Below are positions 1 through 6,840 of a stretch of DNA of 10,333 nt, in pieces. A program made the translations under genes and the position numbers. Under the pieces are notes generated by a model. It searched no databases, was not told the DNA's origin, and saw only the letters and a program-made list of their open reading frames with translations. The stretch covers positions 1 to 10,333 of the forward strand of contig DATEMK010000390.1 in NCBI GenBank assembly GCA_035275625.1, written 5' to 3'. Within the stretch, counting starts at the first letter, position 1; the number at the start of each line of letters is the position of its first letter. The DNA is from DATEMK01 sp035275625 (GTDB taxonomy: Bacteria; Bacteroidota; Bacteroidia; AKYH767-A; OLB10).

Positions 1-1
1 T

Positions 2-940
2 TCATTTTTTGAAATGACTGTGGGATTGGCTTTTGATTATTTCAGAAAACAAAAAATTGATATTGCTGTAATTGAAACAGGCCTGGGCGGAAGATTGGAT
101 TCTACAAATATTATTACCCCGCTTTTATCTGTTATTACTAATATCGGGTGGGACCATGCAAATTTATTAGGGGGGACTTTGGAAAAAATTGCAGCGGAGA
201 AGGCCGGGATCATTAAAAAAAATATTCCTGTAGTAATCGGGGAAACAAAACCGGGAACAAAAAATGTTTTTATTGAGAAAGCAAAAAGAGAAAAAGCTGA
301 AATTGTTTTTGCCGACAGAAATTATAAAGCTGAATTGATAAAAGATTTCGCGTTGAAGAATGAAAAGATGGTGATTGACATTTTCCGGAAAAACGATATT
401 TATTACAAAGGTGTTCAGCTTGATCTCACGGGGCATTATCAATTAAAAAACATTTGCACCGTTTTTCAATCTATTGAAATTCTGCAAAACCGTTTTCGCA
501 TAGCGCCCATAAAAATTTATTCCGCATTAAAAAAAGTAAAACAACTCACGGGTTTGTCAGGACGATGGGAAATTATTTCAAAACACCCGCTTACGATTTG
601 CGACACGGGTCATAATCCTGAAGGAATTAAAGAAGTGCTGAAACAATTTAAAACGATTAAGTACAAAAAGCTTCATTTTGTTTTGGGGATGGTGAATGAT
701 AAGGATGTTTCAGGAATTTTGAAATTGCTTCCGCGCAGGGCGGTTTATTATTTCTGCAAGGCGAATATACCACGAGGCATGAACAAAGAAGAACTTGCAC
801 AACATGCAGCGGCTTACGGTTTAACAGGGAAAACTTTTTCATCGGTAAAAAAAGCATTGCATGTTGCGCAAAAAGCTGCGGCAGGAAATGATTTGGTTTT
901 TGTGGGCGGAAGCACGTTTACTGTTGCAGAGGTGCTTTGA
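2..940 (+). CDS. folC: Bifunctional folylpolyglutamate synthase / dihydrofolate synthase, 3' part (5' end outside window)
   Basis: This cytoplasmic Mur-ligase-family enzyme joins glutamate to dihydropteroate and to folates using ATP. The reading frame is open from the first bases, and the residues before the first ATG (SFFEMTVGLAFDYF) match the family's internal SFFE-T-AF motif, so the ATG at 14 is not the start and the N-terminal ATP-binding P-loop region is missing. About 312 residues remain. Visible motifs are ETGLGGRLDSTN, the IGWDH segment with the metal-ligand histidine, LGGTLEKIAAEKAGIIK, DTGHNPEG opening the C-terminal ligase domain, GMVNDKDV, and the terminal GGSTFTVAEVL. The C-terminus is complete, ending in TGA at 938-940. 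It converges on the tRNA gene and has no link to the signalling genes. I see no good plus-strand terminator after it. Identity is clear; only the missing 5' end limits the call. Confidence 0.95.
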   Translation, partial: SFFEMTVGLAFDYFRKQKIDIAVIETGLGGRLDSTNIITPLLSVITNIGWDHANLLGGTLEKIAAEKAGIIKKNIPVVIGETKPGTKNVFIEKAKREKAEIVFADRNYKAELIKDFALKNEKMVIDIFRKNDIYYKGVQLDLTGHYQLKNICTVFQSIEILQNRFRIAPIKIYSALKKVKQLTGLSGRWEIISKHPLTICDTGHNPEGIKEVLKQFKTIKYKKLHFVLGMVNDKDVSGILKLLPRRAVYYFCKANIPRGMNKEELAQHAAAYGLTGKTFSSVKKALHVAQKAAAGNDLVFVGGSTFTVAEVL

Positions 941-956
941 AAAATACTTTTTTGAT

Positions 957-978
957 AAAAAAGCCCCGCTTTGGCGAA
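957..978 (-). terminator. Weak intrinsic terminator after tRNA-Val
   Basis: Read on the minus strand, TTCGC-CAAA-GCGGG forms a five-pair hairpin that includes two G.U pairs. It is followed by GC and a run of six T. It begins 6 bases past the tRNA 3' end. The stem is short, so this is a modest call; the T run and the location are its main support. Confidence 0.4.
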
Positions 979-983
979 TTTTG

Positions 984-1058
984 TGGGAGCTACTGGGTTC
1001 GAACCAGTGACCCTCTGCTTGTAAGGCAGATGCTCTGAACCAGCTGAGCTAAGCTCCC
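984..1058 (-). tRNA. tRNA-Val (anticodon UAC)
   Basis: The minus strand folds into a complete 75-base cloverleaf. The acceptor stem GGGAGCT pairs with AGCTCCC, with discriminator A at 984. The D arm has GCTC/GAGC. The anticodon stem TCTGC/GCAGA carries the loop CTTACAA with anticodon TAC. A five-base variable region (GGGTC) follows, then the T arm ACTGG/CCAGT with loop TTCGAAC. The CCA tail is not encoded: the genome continues CAA after the discriminator, so CCA must be added after transcription. Anticodon UAC reads GUA and other valine codons. The gene stands alone, with a promoter directly upstream and a probable terminator downstream. Confidence 0.97.
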
Positions 1059-1080
1059 GAACTTAAAATTTTTTAAGGCT

Positions 1081-1111
1081 GCAAATATAGACAGGTTTTA
1101 TTAAATTGCAA
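1081..1111 (-). promoter_or_regulatory. Bacteroidota-type promoter for tRNA-Val
   Basis: The minus strand carries TATATTTG (1082-1089), an exact match to the Bacteroidota -7 consensus TAnnTTTG. A TTG -33 element lies at 1109-1111, with 19 bases between the two. Transcription would begin roughly 15-20 bases before the tRNA 5' end. Both the spacing and the position fit a tRNA promoter. Confidence 0.75.
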
Positions 1112-1125
1112 GTTTAATAACCTGT
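1091..1125. repeat. Imperfect inverted repeat overlapping the tRNA-Val promoter
   Basis: The left arm ACAGGTTTTATTAAA (1091-1105) and right arm TTTAATAACCTGT (1113-1125) pair over 13 positions with a two-base bulge. The seven-base loop TTGCAAG contains the promoter's -33 element. The dyad covers the spacer and the -33 region. It could be an operator-like site or a hairpin in a plus-strand transcript; no T run follows it, so it is not a terminator. Confidence 0.5.
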
Positions 1126-1163
1126 GCATTTATATCATAATTTCCGGGTCATTACTTTACACA

Positions 1164-1262
1164 ATGATCCACAGCCTTCTTGATGCTTATCAACAGCGTT
1201 GCCGGGATTCGCTTTCTGTTACATTGAAGAATCATTTTCCGGACATTGAAAATTACCAATAA
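1164..1262 (+). CDS. Possible 32-codon small ORF, unrecognised
   Basis: An ATG at 1164 opens a 32-codon frame ending in TAA at 1260-1262. The peptide begins MIHSLLDAYQQRCRDSL and ends HFPDIENYQ. It has no signal peptide or membrane segment, and I do not recognise it. I see no ribosome-binding site or clear promoter. Its stop codon runs into the first hairpin at 1262-1282, and a strong terminator follows at 1301-1334 with its T run on this strand. That arrangement is what a short plus-strand transcription unit would look like. It could equally be a gene remnant or a chance frame. Confidence 0.15.
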   Translation: MIHSLLDAYQQRCRDSLSVTLKNHFPDIENYQ

Positions 1263-1282
1263 GCACATTTCCCGAATGTGCT
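1262..1282. other. Perfect hairpin between small ORF and terminator
   Basis: AGCACATT (1262-1269) and AATGTGCT (1275-1282) form a perfect eight-pair stem with a five-base loop, TCCCG on the plus strand. There is no T run on either side, so it is not a terminator by itself. It sits 18 bases from the terminator hairpin. Together they resemble the 3' end of a structured small RNA or a stabilised 3' UTR. Confidence 0.45.
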
Positions 1283-1300
1283 ACCACATTAAAAAGGACA

Positions 1301-1334
1301 AGCCATTCAGTCATTTGAATGGCTTTTTTATTTT
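1301..1334. terminator. Strong terminator hairpin, probably bidirectional
   Basis: AGCCATTCA (1301-1309) and TGAATGGCT (1316-1324) form a perfect nine-pair stem with a six-base loop. On the plus strand five more T, an A and four T follow directly. On the minus strand the stem is followed after TGTCC by a T run. It lies just past the stop codon of the receiver gene ending at 1333, so it most likely ends the minus-strand signalling operon. The better T run is on the plus strand, which would suit a transcript covering 1164-1300. Confidence 0.7.
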
Positions 1335-1701
1335 AAACCTCCGATTTGATTGATTGCCTGGTTAGTTTTCCAACAGCATCACTGAGCTGCTTAGAAGTAA
1401 AAGGCTTTGTCAATACTGTGTCAGCATCTGTTAATGTGACCCCTAAGATATCTTTATCCATACCTGTAATTACAATTACCGGTGTTTTAGGTGAAACTTC
1501 TTTTATCAGGTCCACTAATTCAAATCCTCCGAGATGAGGAATCATTACATCGCTGATGATTAAGTCCCATTTTTTAGTGCGGATTAAATCTTCAGCGTCT
1601 TTCACATTGTCAGTGGTTACAGGTTTGTATCCATTTTTTTTCAGGATGGATGAAATGTTTTCCCGCATGTCTTTTTCGTCATCAATTACCAATACCTTCA
1701 T
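1333..1701 (-). CDS. Stand-alone response regulator receiver domain (CheY-like), 122 aa
   Basis: This is a single REC domain with no output domain. All the phosphotransfer residues are present: the acidic pair D7-D8 (VIDDEKDM), the phospho-acceptor D51 (IISDVMIP), T79 in VIVITG and K99-P100. About 15 residues of tail follow helix 5. Its start codon lies 25 bases after the stop of the REC-PAS kinase and no promoter is visible between them, so the two are probably co-transcribed. A strong hairpin ends the unit. By position it is a candidate phosphate acceptor, shuttle or sink for that kinase. The ISDVMIP and VITG motifs look more like NtrC-type or hybrid-kinase receivers than the Rcp1-like receivers elsewhere in this window. 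Its target is unknown. Confidence 0.9.
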   Translation of the reverse strand: MKVLVIDDEKDMRENISSILKKNGYKPVTTDNVKDAEDLIRTKKWDLIISDVMIPHLGGFELVDLIKEVSPKTPVIVITGMDKDILGVTLTDADTVLTKPFTSKQLSDAVGKLTRQSIKSEV

Positions 1702-1726
1702 GATTTTTTGTTTTTATTTGTTTGTG

Positions 1727-3169
1727 TTAAATTAAATTTAAATTGATACTGAATTTAGTTCCTTTTCCTTCTTCTGATTCCACATCAATATATCCTTTGT
1801 GTGTGCGGATGATATTGTGAGTGGTGGCAAGTCCTAAACCCATGCCGTTAGATTTTCCTGTAAAGTAAGGCTCAAATATTTTCGCCAGATCATCTTTGCA
1901 AATACCGCATCCATTGTCTTCAATTTCTATTAAGCACTTTTTGTCTTTGCAGTGAGTTAAAATTTTTATTACACCTTTATTATCTTCCACTGCTTCAATG
2001 GCATTGGTGATAATGTTTAAAAATGCCATGGTGAGTTTTGATTCATCCCCTTGTATCAATTCATGGTCCCCGATAAATTCAGTTTCAATTTTTATATTTC
2101 TTAATGCCGCACGGTCTTTAGCCAGCGAAATTGTTTTATCAATGATAGTATGAACAGGAATTTTTGATGACTTAATTTCTGTAGGTTTGGAATTCTCCAT
2201 CAGCTCTGTAATTAAATCATTGATGCGCTTGCTGTTTCGTTTTATGATTTCAAAATAAGTCTGATACTCCCGGGCTTTAATGTCTTCTTCTAATTGTTCA
2301 ACGGAGAGATTAATATTGGTCAGGGGATTTCGCACTTCATGTGCGAGTGTTCTTGCCACACGGCCGGTAACAGCTAATTTCTCTGCAATCTGCAAATCCT
2401 GTTCTGCTTTTCTCCTGCGGGTTATATCGTGCACTATTCCCTGGTAATAAACCACCCCGCTTTCATCAACCTTTTGAACGCTTGCCGTTAACATGCAAAA
2501 TTTGCGGTTGCCGTATTTATCTTTGAGCGTAACCTCGTAATTAGAATAAGTGCCTGTTTGATTTATGGCTTCTAAAAATTTGGCGCGGTCCTGTTTGTTT
2601 TCGTAAAAGTCAACAGCATTCATATTCAATATTTCCTCGCGGTTATAACCAAAAAGCCGCTCAGCAGCCTTATTAATTTCATAAATTTTACCTGAACTAT
2701 CAGCGAGGTAAATTACATCATGCGAATTTTCAAATATGGAGCGGAATTTTTCTTCACTGTCTTTAACTTTTTTTAAACTTTTGCTTTGTTCAATTGAATA
2801 ACGAATGCTGCGTTCCAGTTTTTCCGCATCGATTTCACTTTTCATAAGATAGTCCGCAGCGCCAAACTCCATTGCTGCTAAATCTGTTTTGTGATTTCCA
2901 AGTCCTGTAAGTAAAATTATCGGGGCATCAATGCCCATCATGATACATTCCTTAATTAAGTCCAATCCGTTATGACTGCCAAGCATGTAATCAAAAAAAT
3001 AAATATCGTGTTCCTTTTTACGTATTTCCAAAACAGCTTTTTCATAGGTGCTTGCCCATGTAAGTGCATACTTGCCGATCTTAATATCGCCCAGGTAGTT
3101 TCTGAAAAGGAAATAATCATCCTCATCATCTTCTACCAATAAAATTTTTATTTCACTGTAAGTATTCAT
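1727..3169 (-). CDS. Soluble REC-PAS-HisKA-HATPase sensor histidine kinase, 480 aa
   Basis: This cytoplasmic histidine kinase carries a receiver at its N-terminus. The REC domain (about 7-125) has E13-D14-D15, acceptor D60 (FFDYMLG), T88 and K110. A PAS domain (about 138-250) follows, with the SEEKFRSIFENSHDVIYLAD start and a C-terminal HDIT motif. The HisKA domain has H277 in LAHEVRNPL. The HATPase domain has the N box around N385-N389, DNGCG at 418-422, an F box (IFEPYF) and GMGLGLA at 442-448. There is no signal peptide or membrane segment. The order REC first, then PAS and kinase, suggests its activity is set by phosphorylation from another kinase. Its ATG lies 3 bases after the stop of the NtrC-like gene, so the two are almost certainly one operon. 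Its ligand is unknown. HisKA/HATPase resemble the AtoS/NtrB group, which fits an NtrC-type partner. Confidence 0.93.
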   Translation of the reverse strand: MNTYSEIKILLVEDDEDDYFLFRNYLGDIKIGKYALTWASTYEKAVLEIRKKEHDIYFFDYMLGSHNGLDLIKECIMMGIDAPIILLTGLGNHKTDLAAMEFGAADYLMKSEIDAEKLERSIRYSIEQSKSLKKVKDSEEKFRSIFENSHDVIYLADSSGKIYEINKAAERLFGYNREEILNMNAVDFYENKQDRAKFLEAINQTGTYSNYEVTLKDKYGNRKFCMLTASVQKVDESGVVYYQGIVHDITRRRKAEQDLQIAEKLAVTGRVARTLAHEVRNPLTNINLSVEQLEEDIKAREYQTYFEIIKRNSKRINDLITELMENSKPTEIKSSKIPVHTIIDKTISLAKDRAALRNIKIETEFIGDHELIQGDESKLTMAFLNIITNAIEAVEDNKGVIKILTHCKDKKCLIEIEDNGCGICKDDLAKIFEPYFTGKSNGMGLGLATTHNIIRTHKGYIDVESEEGKGTKFSINLNLI

Positions 3170-3172
3170 TGC

Positions 3173-4630
3173 TTATGCTTCCAGTTTAAATGCGCGCATT
3201 TTATTATAAAGTGTTTTTCGGTCAATGTTTAAAATTTTTGCTGCCTTGCTTTTGTTGAAATTAACTTTTTTTAAAACTTTTAAAATCAAATCATATTCTG
3301 CTTCAAGCGCTGTTGATTTAAGGTTTGTTTTTTCTTCTCTTGCAGGAGAAGCAGTGATTGCTTCAGGTTGAACCGCGGCAGGTTCATTTGTTTCTGCAGG
3401 AATTGCCATTGCGGTACGGCTGAAGTTTGAAATTTCAAACGGAAGTGATTTGGCTTCCACTAAATTTCCGACACTTAGCAAAGCCGCTCTCCGGATAACA
3501 TTTTTCATTTCACGCAAGTTGCCGTACCAGGGATAATTTAAAATTTGTTCTTCCACGCCCGGTGCAAAGCCTTCAATGCTTTTTTCTAATTCATCATTGG
3601 CGCTTTTGAGAAAAAATTTCGCATACATCATAATATCATCTTTGCGTTCGCGCAAAGCAGGCACCGTAAGATGAAACTCATTAAAGCGGTGATATAAATC
3701 TTCGCGGAATTTCCCCTTTCTGTATGCCTCCATTAAGTTTTCATTACTCGCAACGATAATACGGACATCAATCGGAATTTCTTTTAATCCGCCAATGCGT
3801 TTTATTTTGCGCTCCTGTACGGTACGCAATAAAGAGGATTGCACATCATAGGGCAGGTTAGAAACTTCGTCTAAAAAAATTGTTCCGCCATTTGCCAGTT
3901 CGAAGTGGCCTATTTTAGTTCCAAGAGCTCCTGTAAAAGAACCTTTTTCATGACCAAACAATTCGCTGCCCGCAAGCTCTTTGGAAATAGCTCCGCAATC
4001 CATTGCGACAAATGGCTGACGAGCACGTTTGCTTTTTTTATGAATGGTTTGCGCAATGGCTTCTTTGCCTGCACCGCTCTCTCCATAAATAATTACACTG
4101 TAGTTGGTAGGGGCAACTAATTCTATCTGGCGCAATAATTCTTTTGATTGTTCGCTTTTGCCGTAAACAAAATCATTCTTCCCGGAAGTTGATTTAACTT
4201 TAACTATCGGTTGCCGGTTTGACGCATCTGAATTATGTGCATTTTCTTCTACCGCTATGCGAATGCCCTGAGGTGCATCTAAGGCAGATTTTATAAGCTG
4301 CAGCGTTTCATCAGGAAGAAGGGGTTTTGCGAGGTAATTATAGGCACCAAGTTTCATAACATTAACGGCTGTGCGTATATCCGAATAACCCGTCATGATG
4401 ATGAAAGGAACAGTGGGTTCAATATCTTTTATTTTATTGAGGACTTCGGTTCCGTCCATGTCACCGAGACGGTAATCACATAATACCAAATGCGATGGAG
4501 AACCGGTAAATGCAGCAATCCCTTTTCTCCCGTTTTGCGCTAATTCAACTTCGTAGCCATGCTTGATTAAAAATTTTTTAAGAAGCTGACTCATGTCAAG
4601 GTCATCTTCTATGATCAGAATTTTAGTCAT
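3173..4630 (-). CDS. NtrC-family sigma-54-dependent response regulator (REC-AAA+-Fis HTH), 485 aa
   Basis: This is a transcription activator that would open sigma-54 promoters after phosphorylation. The REC domain (about 3-118) has E8-D9-D10, acceptor D52, T80 and K102. After a linker, the AAA+ domain (about 155-400) has Walker A GESGAGKE (183-190), the sigma-54 contact loop as GSFTGA (230-235), Walker B GGTIFLDEV (248-256), FREDLYHRF with the arginine-finger region, and the sensor II segment WYGNLREMKN. A proline- and alanine-rich linker (about 405-440) leads to a Fis-type helix-turn-helix with NKSKAAKILNIDRKTLYNKM (459-478). Length and domain order are standard for the family. It is the first gene of a likely three-gene operon and probably the kinase's output. 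Targets are unknown; I found no convincing sigma-54 promoter in the window. Confidence 0.95.
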   Translation of the reverse strand: MTKILIIEDDLDMSQLLKKFLIKHGYEVELAQNGRKGIAAFTGSPSHLVLCDYRLGDMDGTEVLNKIKDIEPTVPFIIMTGYSDIRTAVNVMKLGAYNYLAKPLLPDETLQLIKSALDAPQGIRIAVEENAHNSDASNRQPIVKVKSTSGKNDFVYGKSEQSKELLRQIELVAPTNYSVIIYGESGAGKEAIAQTIHKKSKRARQPFVAMDCGAISKELAGSELFGHEKGSFTGALGTKIGHFELANGGTIFLDEVSNLPYDVQSSLLRTVQERKIKRIGGLKEIPIDVRIIVASNENLMEAYRKGKFREDLYHRFNEFHLTVPALRERKDDIMMYAKFFLKSANDELEKSIEGFAPGVEEQILNYPWYGNLREMKNVIRRAALLSVGNLVEAKSLPFEISNFSRTAMAIPAETNEPAAVQPEAITASPAREEKTNLKSTALEAEYDLILKVLKKVNFNKSKAAKILNIDRKTLYNKMRAFKLEA

Positions 4631-4956
4631 CGTCAGTGAGGTTAATTTTTGTATTGCAAATTTAAATCCGATACTAAGTTGAGGATTTTTTTCTACATGG
4701 GTGCTGGATTATTCATTCAGTGCTTGTTTCTTTCCTGGGGAGGGTTTCTTAACCTGGATGCTCCAAAAAGTTGCACATGCAGCTGAGATGGTAATTAATT
4801 ATAAAAATGAAGCAAACTGTAGAATTGTGGGAAATAATCTCAACAAAAAACCAAAATAAAATTCACCTGGAAATAAAACACCGGAGGTTTGCCATCAGAA
4901 TAATAATTTAAAACATTCCCTGGACCAGAGAGCGAAAGCGGAAAAAACCCAATAAT
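4631..4956. other. Intergenic stretch without a convincing gene
   Basis: These 326 bases separate the NtrC-kinase operon from the end of the CHASE8 kinase gene. Next to 4630 is the likely operon promoter. Two plus-strand mini-frames exist: 29 codons from 4697 and 33 codons from 4758 (MLQKVAHAAEMV at its start). Both lack ribosome-binding sites and recognisable homology. A short palindrome, CTGGACCAG, lies near 4920, but I see no convincing terminator for the gene ending at 4957. Nothing else is recognisable; it may hold decayed coding sequence. Confidence 0.6.
4656..4664 (-). promoter_or_regulatory. Probable -7 box of the NtrC-kinase-receiver operon
   Basis: The minus strand reads TAAATTTGC, an exact match to TAnnTTTG. 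Transcription would start about 20 bases before the ATG at 4630. No good -33 TTG is seen at the usual distance, so only the -7 half is supported. Confidence 0.45.
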
Positions 4957-6831
4957 CTAAAGAGTTGTATTTCTTTGCGAAGGCAAAATGACTGTAAACG
5001 TTGCACCAATATTTGGTTCACTGTAAGCATATATTATTCCGTGATGGTTCTCAACAATTTTTTTACAGATGGCAAGGCCTATACCTGTACCGCTATATGT
5101 TTGTTTGCCATGGAGTCTTTGAAAAATGTTAAAAATCTGTTCGCTGAATTGCGGCTCGAATCCAATACCGTTATCAGAAAATTTAATTTTGATATAAGAA
5201 ACATTTTCGCTTAGCTTTAAATTTTTTTTAATTTCTTCGGCAGAGAGTTTCTCCAGTGAAATATTTATGACCGGTTTCTTTTCATTATATTTCAGGGCGT
5301 TGCTGATAATATTTGAAAACAACTGGGATAATTGCAAAGGAATTCCTTTTATAACCGGCAACACAGGATGATTAATGACAGCCTCCTTTTCACGAATAAT
5401 TAATTCGAAATCATTTTTCAGGTTTTCCAAAATTTTGTTCAGATCTATATCTACAAAAGCTTCTTCCGTTTTTGATATACGTGAAAAGTTAAGAACATCT
5501 TGTATCAGGTTTTGCATCCGTGAGGCTGCCTGGGCAATTTTTTTATGATAGTTTTTTTGTTTTTCTTCATCGTAAAAACTATCCCCCATGAGTTGTGTAA
5601 ACGTCTGTATTTTTCGCAATGGCTCCTGCAAATCGTGACTGGCGACATATGCAAATTGTTCCAGGTCCCGGTTTGATTTTAATAATTCCGTATTAACTGT
5701 TTCTAATTTTTCATTCGCTTCCATAATATTGGTAATATCATGACCTAACGTTAAAACCCCGTAAATTTTTTCATCTTTATCCTTTAATGGAATGTAATAA
5801 TTTTCAAAAGAGCGGTTTAAAACCGGGGATTTGTATTTTGCATCGTATACAGCTTCACCGTTCAAGGCTTTTTTCAGATCACGCAACATTGGAGAATCTT
5901 TTATTTCCGGAAAAACTTCAAGAATGTTTTTTCCAAGTATATTTTCTCTTTTTTTTTCATAATAATCATCAGCACGTTTGTTGAGCATTATATAGTTCAA
6001 ATCATTGTCAAACACTGCCACCAGATCTACTGAAGAGTTAATAATGGTTTCAACAAAATCTTTTTGCTGCTGGAGCGCCTGCGTCCGTTCGTTTACTTTT
6101 AGCTCCAGGTTCTGGTTAAAGGAAATGATTTCCTGGTTCTGGTCGTGAATTTGAGTGAGCATGTGGTTAAAAGCATTTGTGAGGGCGCCTACTTCATCTT
6201 TACCGTGAGCTGTAGCCCGTACGGAGTAATCATGTTGTTCTGAAATTATCCTGGCTGTTTGCTCCAATGCAAGAATAGGTTCTGAAATTGATTTCTGCAA
6301 AATCTTTGAGAGCATATATGCTAATATTAACGAGCCTGCAATTAATAATAAACCGATTAATCCATAATGACGCAATTGAGCATACATTTCTTCCATATCC
6401 GATTTAAGATACAATGTACCGAGTTTTTTGTCTTCCTGCATGACAGCATTAAAACCACTGATATACCCTTTATCGAACCGGTATCCTTCAAATTGGATGG
6501 CAGAAGGGAAGTTGCCCGATGGTGCATTGACAGGATATTTTGCAAAAATCTCTCCGTCTATATCATATAAACAGGCTTCGACTATATGGGGGTTTGCTTT
6601 GAGCGCATTAAGAATTTCATTTGCATCTTTAGGACTGTCAAATGCAAGAGCTGCTGAACTGTTAGAGGCTAATACCCTGCCAAGTGTGAGCACATTGTTC
6701 TGTGCTGCCTTTCTGAACGAATAGTATTCCAGTATTATATATGCAGACACCATCAGCACTAAAACTGTGAGGCACGTAAGCAGTATTACACTCATCAGTT
6801 TGCGCTGTATAGGTGCATCTCTCAGCTTCAT
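4957..6831 (-). CDS. Membrane histidine kinase: CHASE8-like periplasmic sensor, HAMP, PAS, HisKA, HATPase (624 aa)
   Basis: This is an inner-membrane sensor kinase. TM1 (about 13-35) and TM2 (about 157-175) flank a periplasmic domain with the CHASE8 pattern LGRVLASNSSAALAFDSPKD...LNALKANPHIVEACLYDIDG, the sensor type found in YfiN-like proteins. HAMP and a coiled coil (about 176-258) follow, then a PAS domain (about 260-369, ending GHDIT). HisKA has H399 in FAYVASHDLQEPLRKI, the phytochrome-kinase-like subtype. HATPase has N511, DNGIGF (553-558) and GTGIGLA (581-587). I chose the ATG at 6831 because MKLRDAPIQRKL is a typical start for this family; a TTG directly abutting the YfiR stop (6840) would add three residues. 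The gene lies 9 bases after the YfiR-like gene, so its activity is probably controlled by that protein. It has no receiver of its own, so a separate Rcp1-like receiver is expected. Confidence 0.93.
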   Translation of the reverse strand: MKLRDAPIQRKLMSVILLTCLTVLVLMVSAYIILEYYSFRKAAQNNVLTLGRVLASNSSAALAFDSPKDANEILNALKANPHIVEACLYDIDGEIFAKYPVNAPSGNFPSAIQFEGYRFDKGYISGFNAVMQEDKKLGTLYLKSDMEEMYAQLRHYGLIGLLLIAGSLILAYMLSKILQKSISEPILALEQTARIISEQHDYSVRATAHGKDEVGALTNAFNHMLTQIHDQNQEIISFNQNLELKVNERTQALQQQKDFVETIINSSVDLVAVFDNDLNYIMLNKRADDYYEKKRENILGKNILEVFPEIKDSPMLRDLKKALNGEAVYDAKYKSPVLNRSFENYYIPLKDKDEKIYGVLTLGHDITNIMEANEKLETVNTELLKSNRDLEQFAYVASHDLQEPLRKIQTFTQLMGDSFYDEEKQKNYHKKIAQAASRMQNLIQDVLNFSRISKTEEAFVDIDLNKILENLKNDFELIIREKEAVINHPVLPVIKGIPLQLSQLFSNIISNALKYNEKKPVINISLEKLSAEEIKKNLKLSENVSYIKIKFSDNGIGFEPQFSEQIFNIFQRLHGKQTYSGTGIGLAICKKIVENHHGIIYAYSEPNIGATFTVILPSQRNTTL

Positions 6832-6840
6832 CCCTGTCAA

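Noticed and set aside
3905..4120. Open frame opposite the AAA+ domain (71 codons, plus strand)
   Set aside because: It lies entirely antisense to strongly conserved Walker A and GSFTGA motifs and has a low-complexity composition. It is a shadow frame.
4740..4790. A GG...TTGC arrangement resembling a sigma-54 promoter
   Set aside because: The GG and GC elements are not 10 bases apart, so the invariant GG-N10-GC spacing is not met. The same test failed at the other candidates checked (near 970, 4920, 7071 and 9770).
4697..4859. Two plus-strand mini-frames of 29 and 33 codons
   Set aside because: They overlap each other in different frames, have no ribosome-binding site and resemble no known family. 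They are noted only under the intergenic entry.
4915..4945. CTGGACCAG palindrome and GCGAAAGC near the kinase stop as a terminator
   Set aside because: The stems are only two to four pairs with no fitting T run on the minus strand.
6367..6724. Overlapping plus-strand frames opposite the CHASE8 domain
   Set aside because: Two frames in different registers over the same conserved sense domain cannot both be real, and neither shows protein-like motifs.
4957..6831. Possible diguanylate cyclase, as expected for a YfiN-like CHASE8 protein
   Set aside because: There is no GGDEF motif. The C-terminal half clearly carries HisKA (H399) and HATPase motifs.
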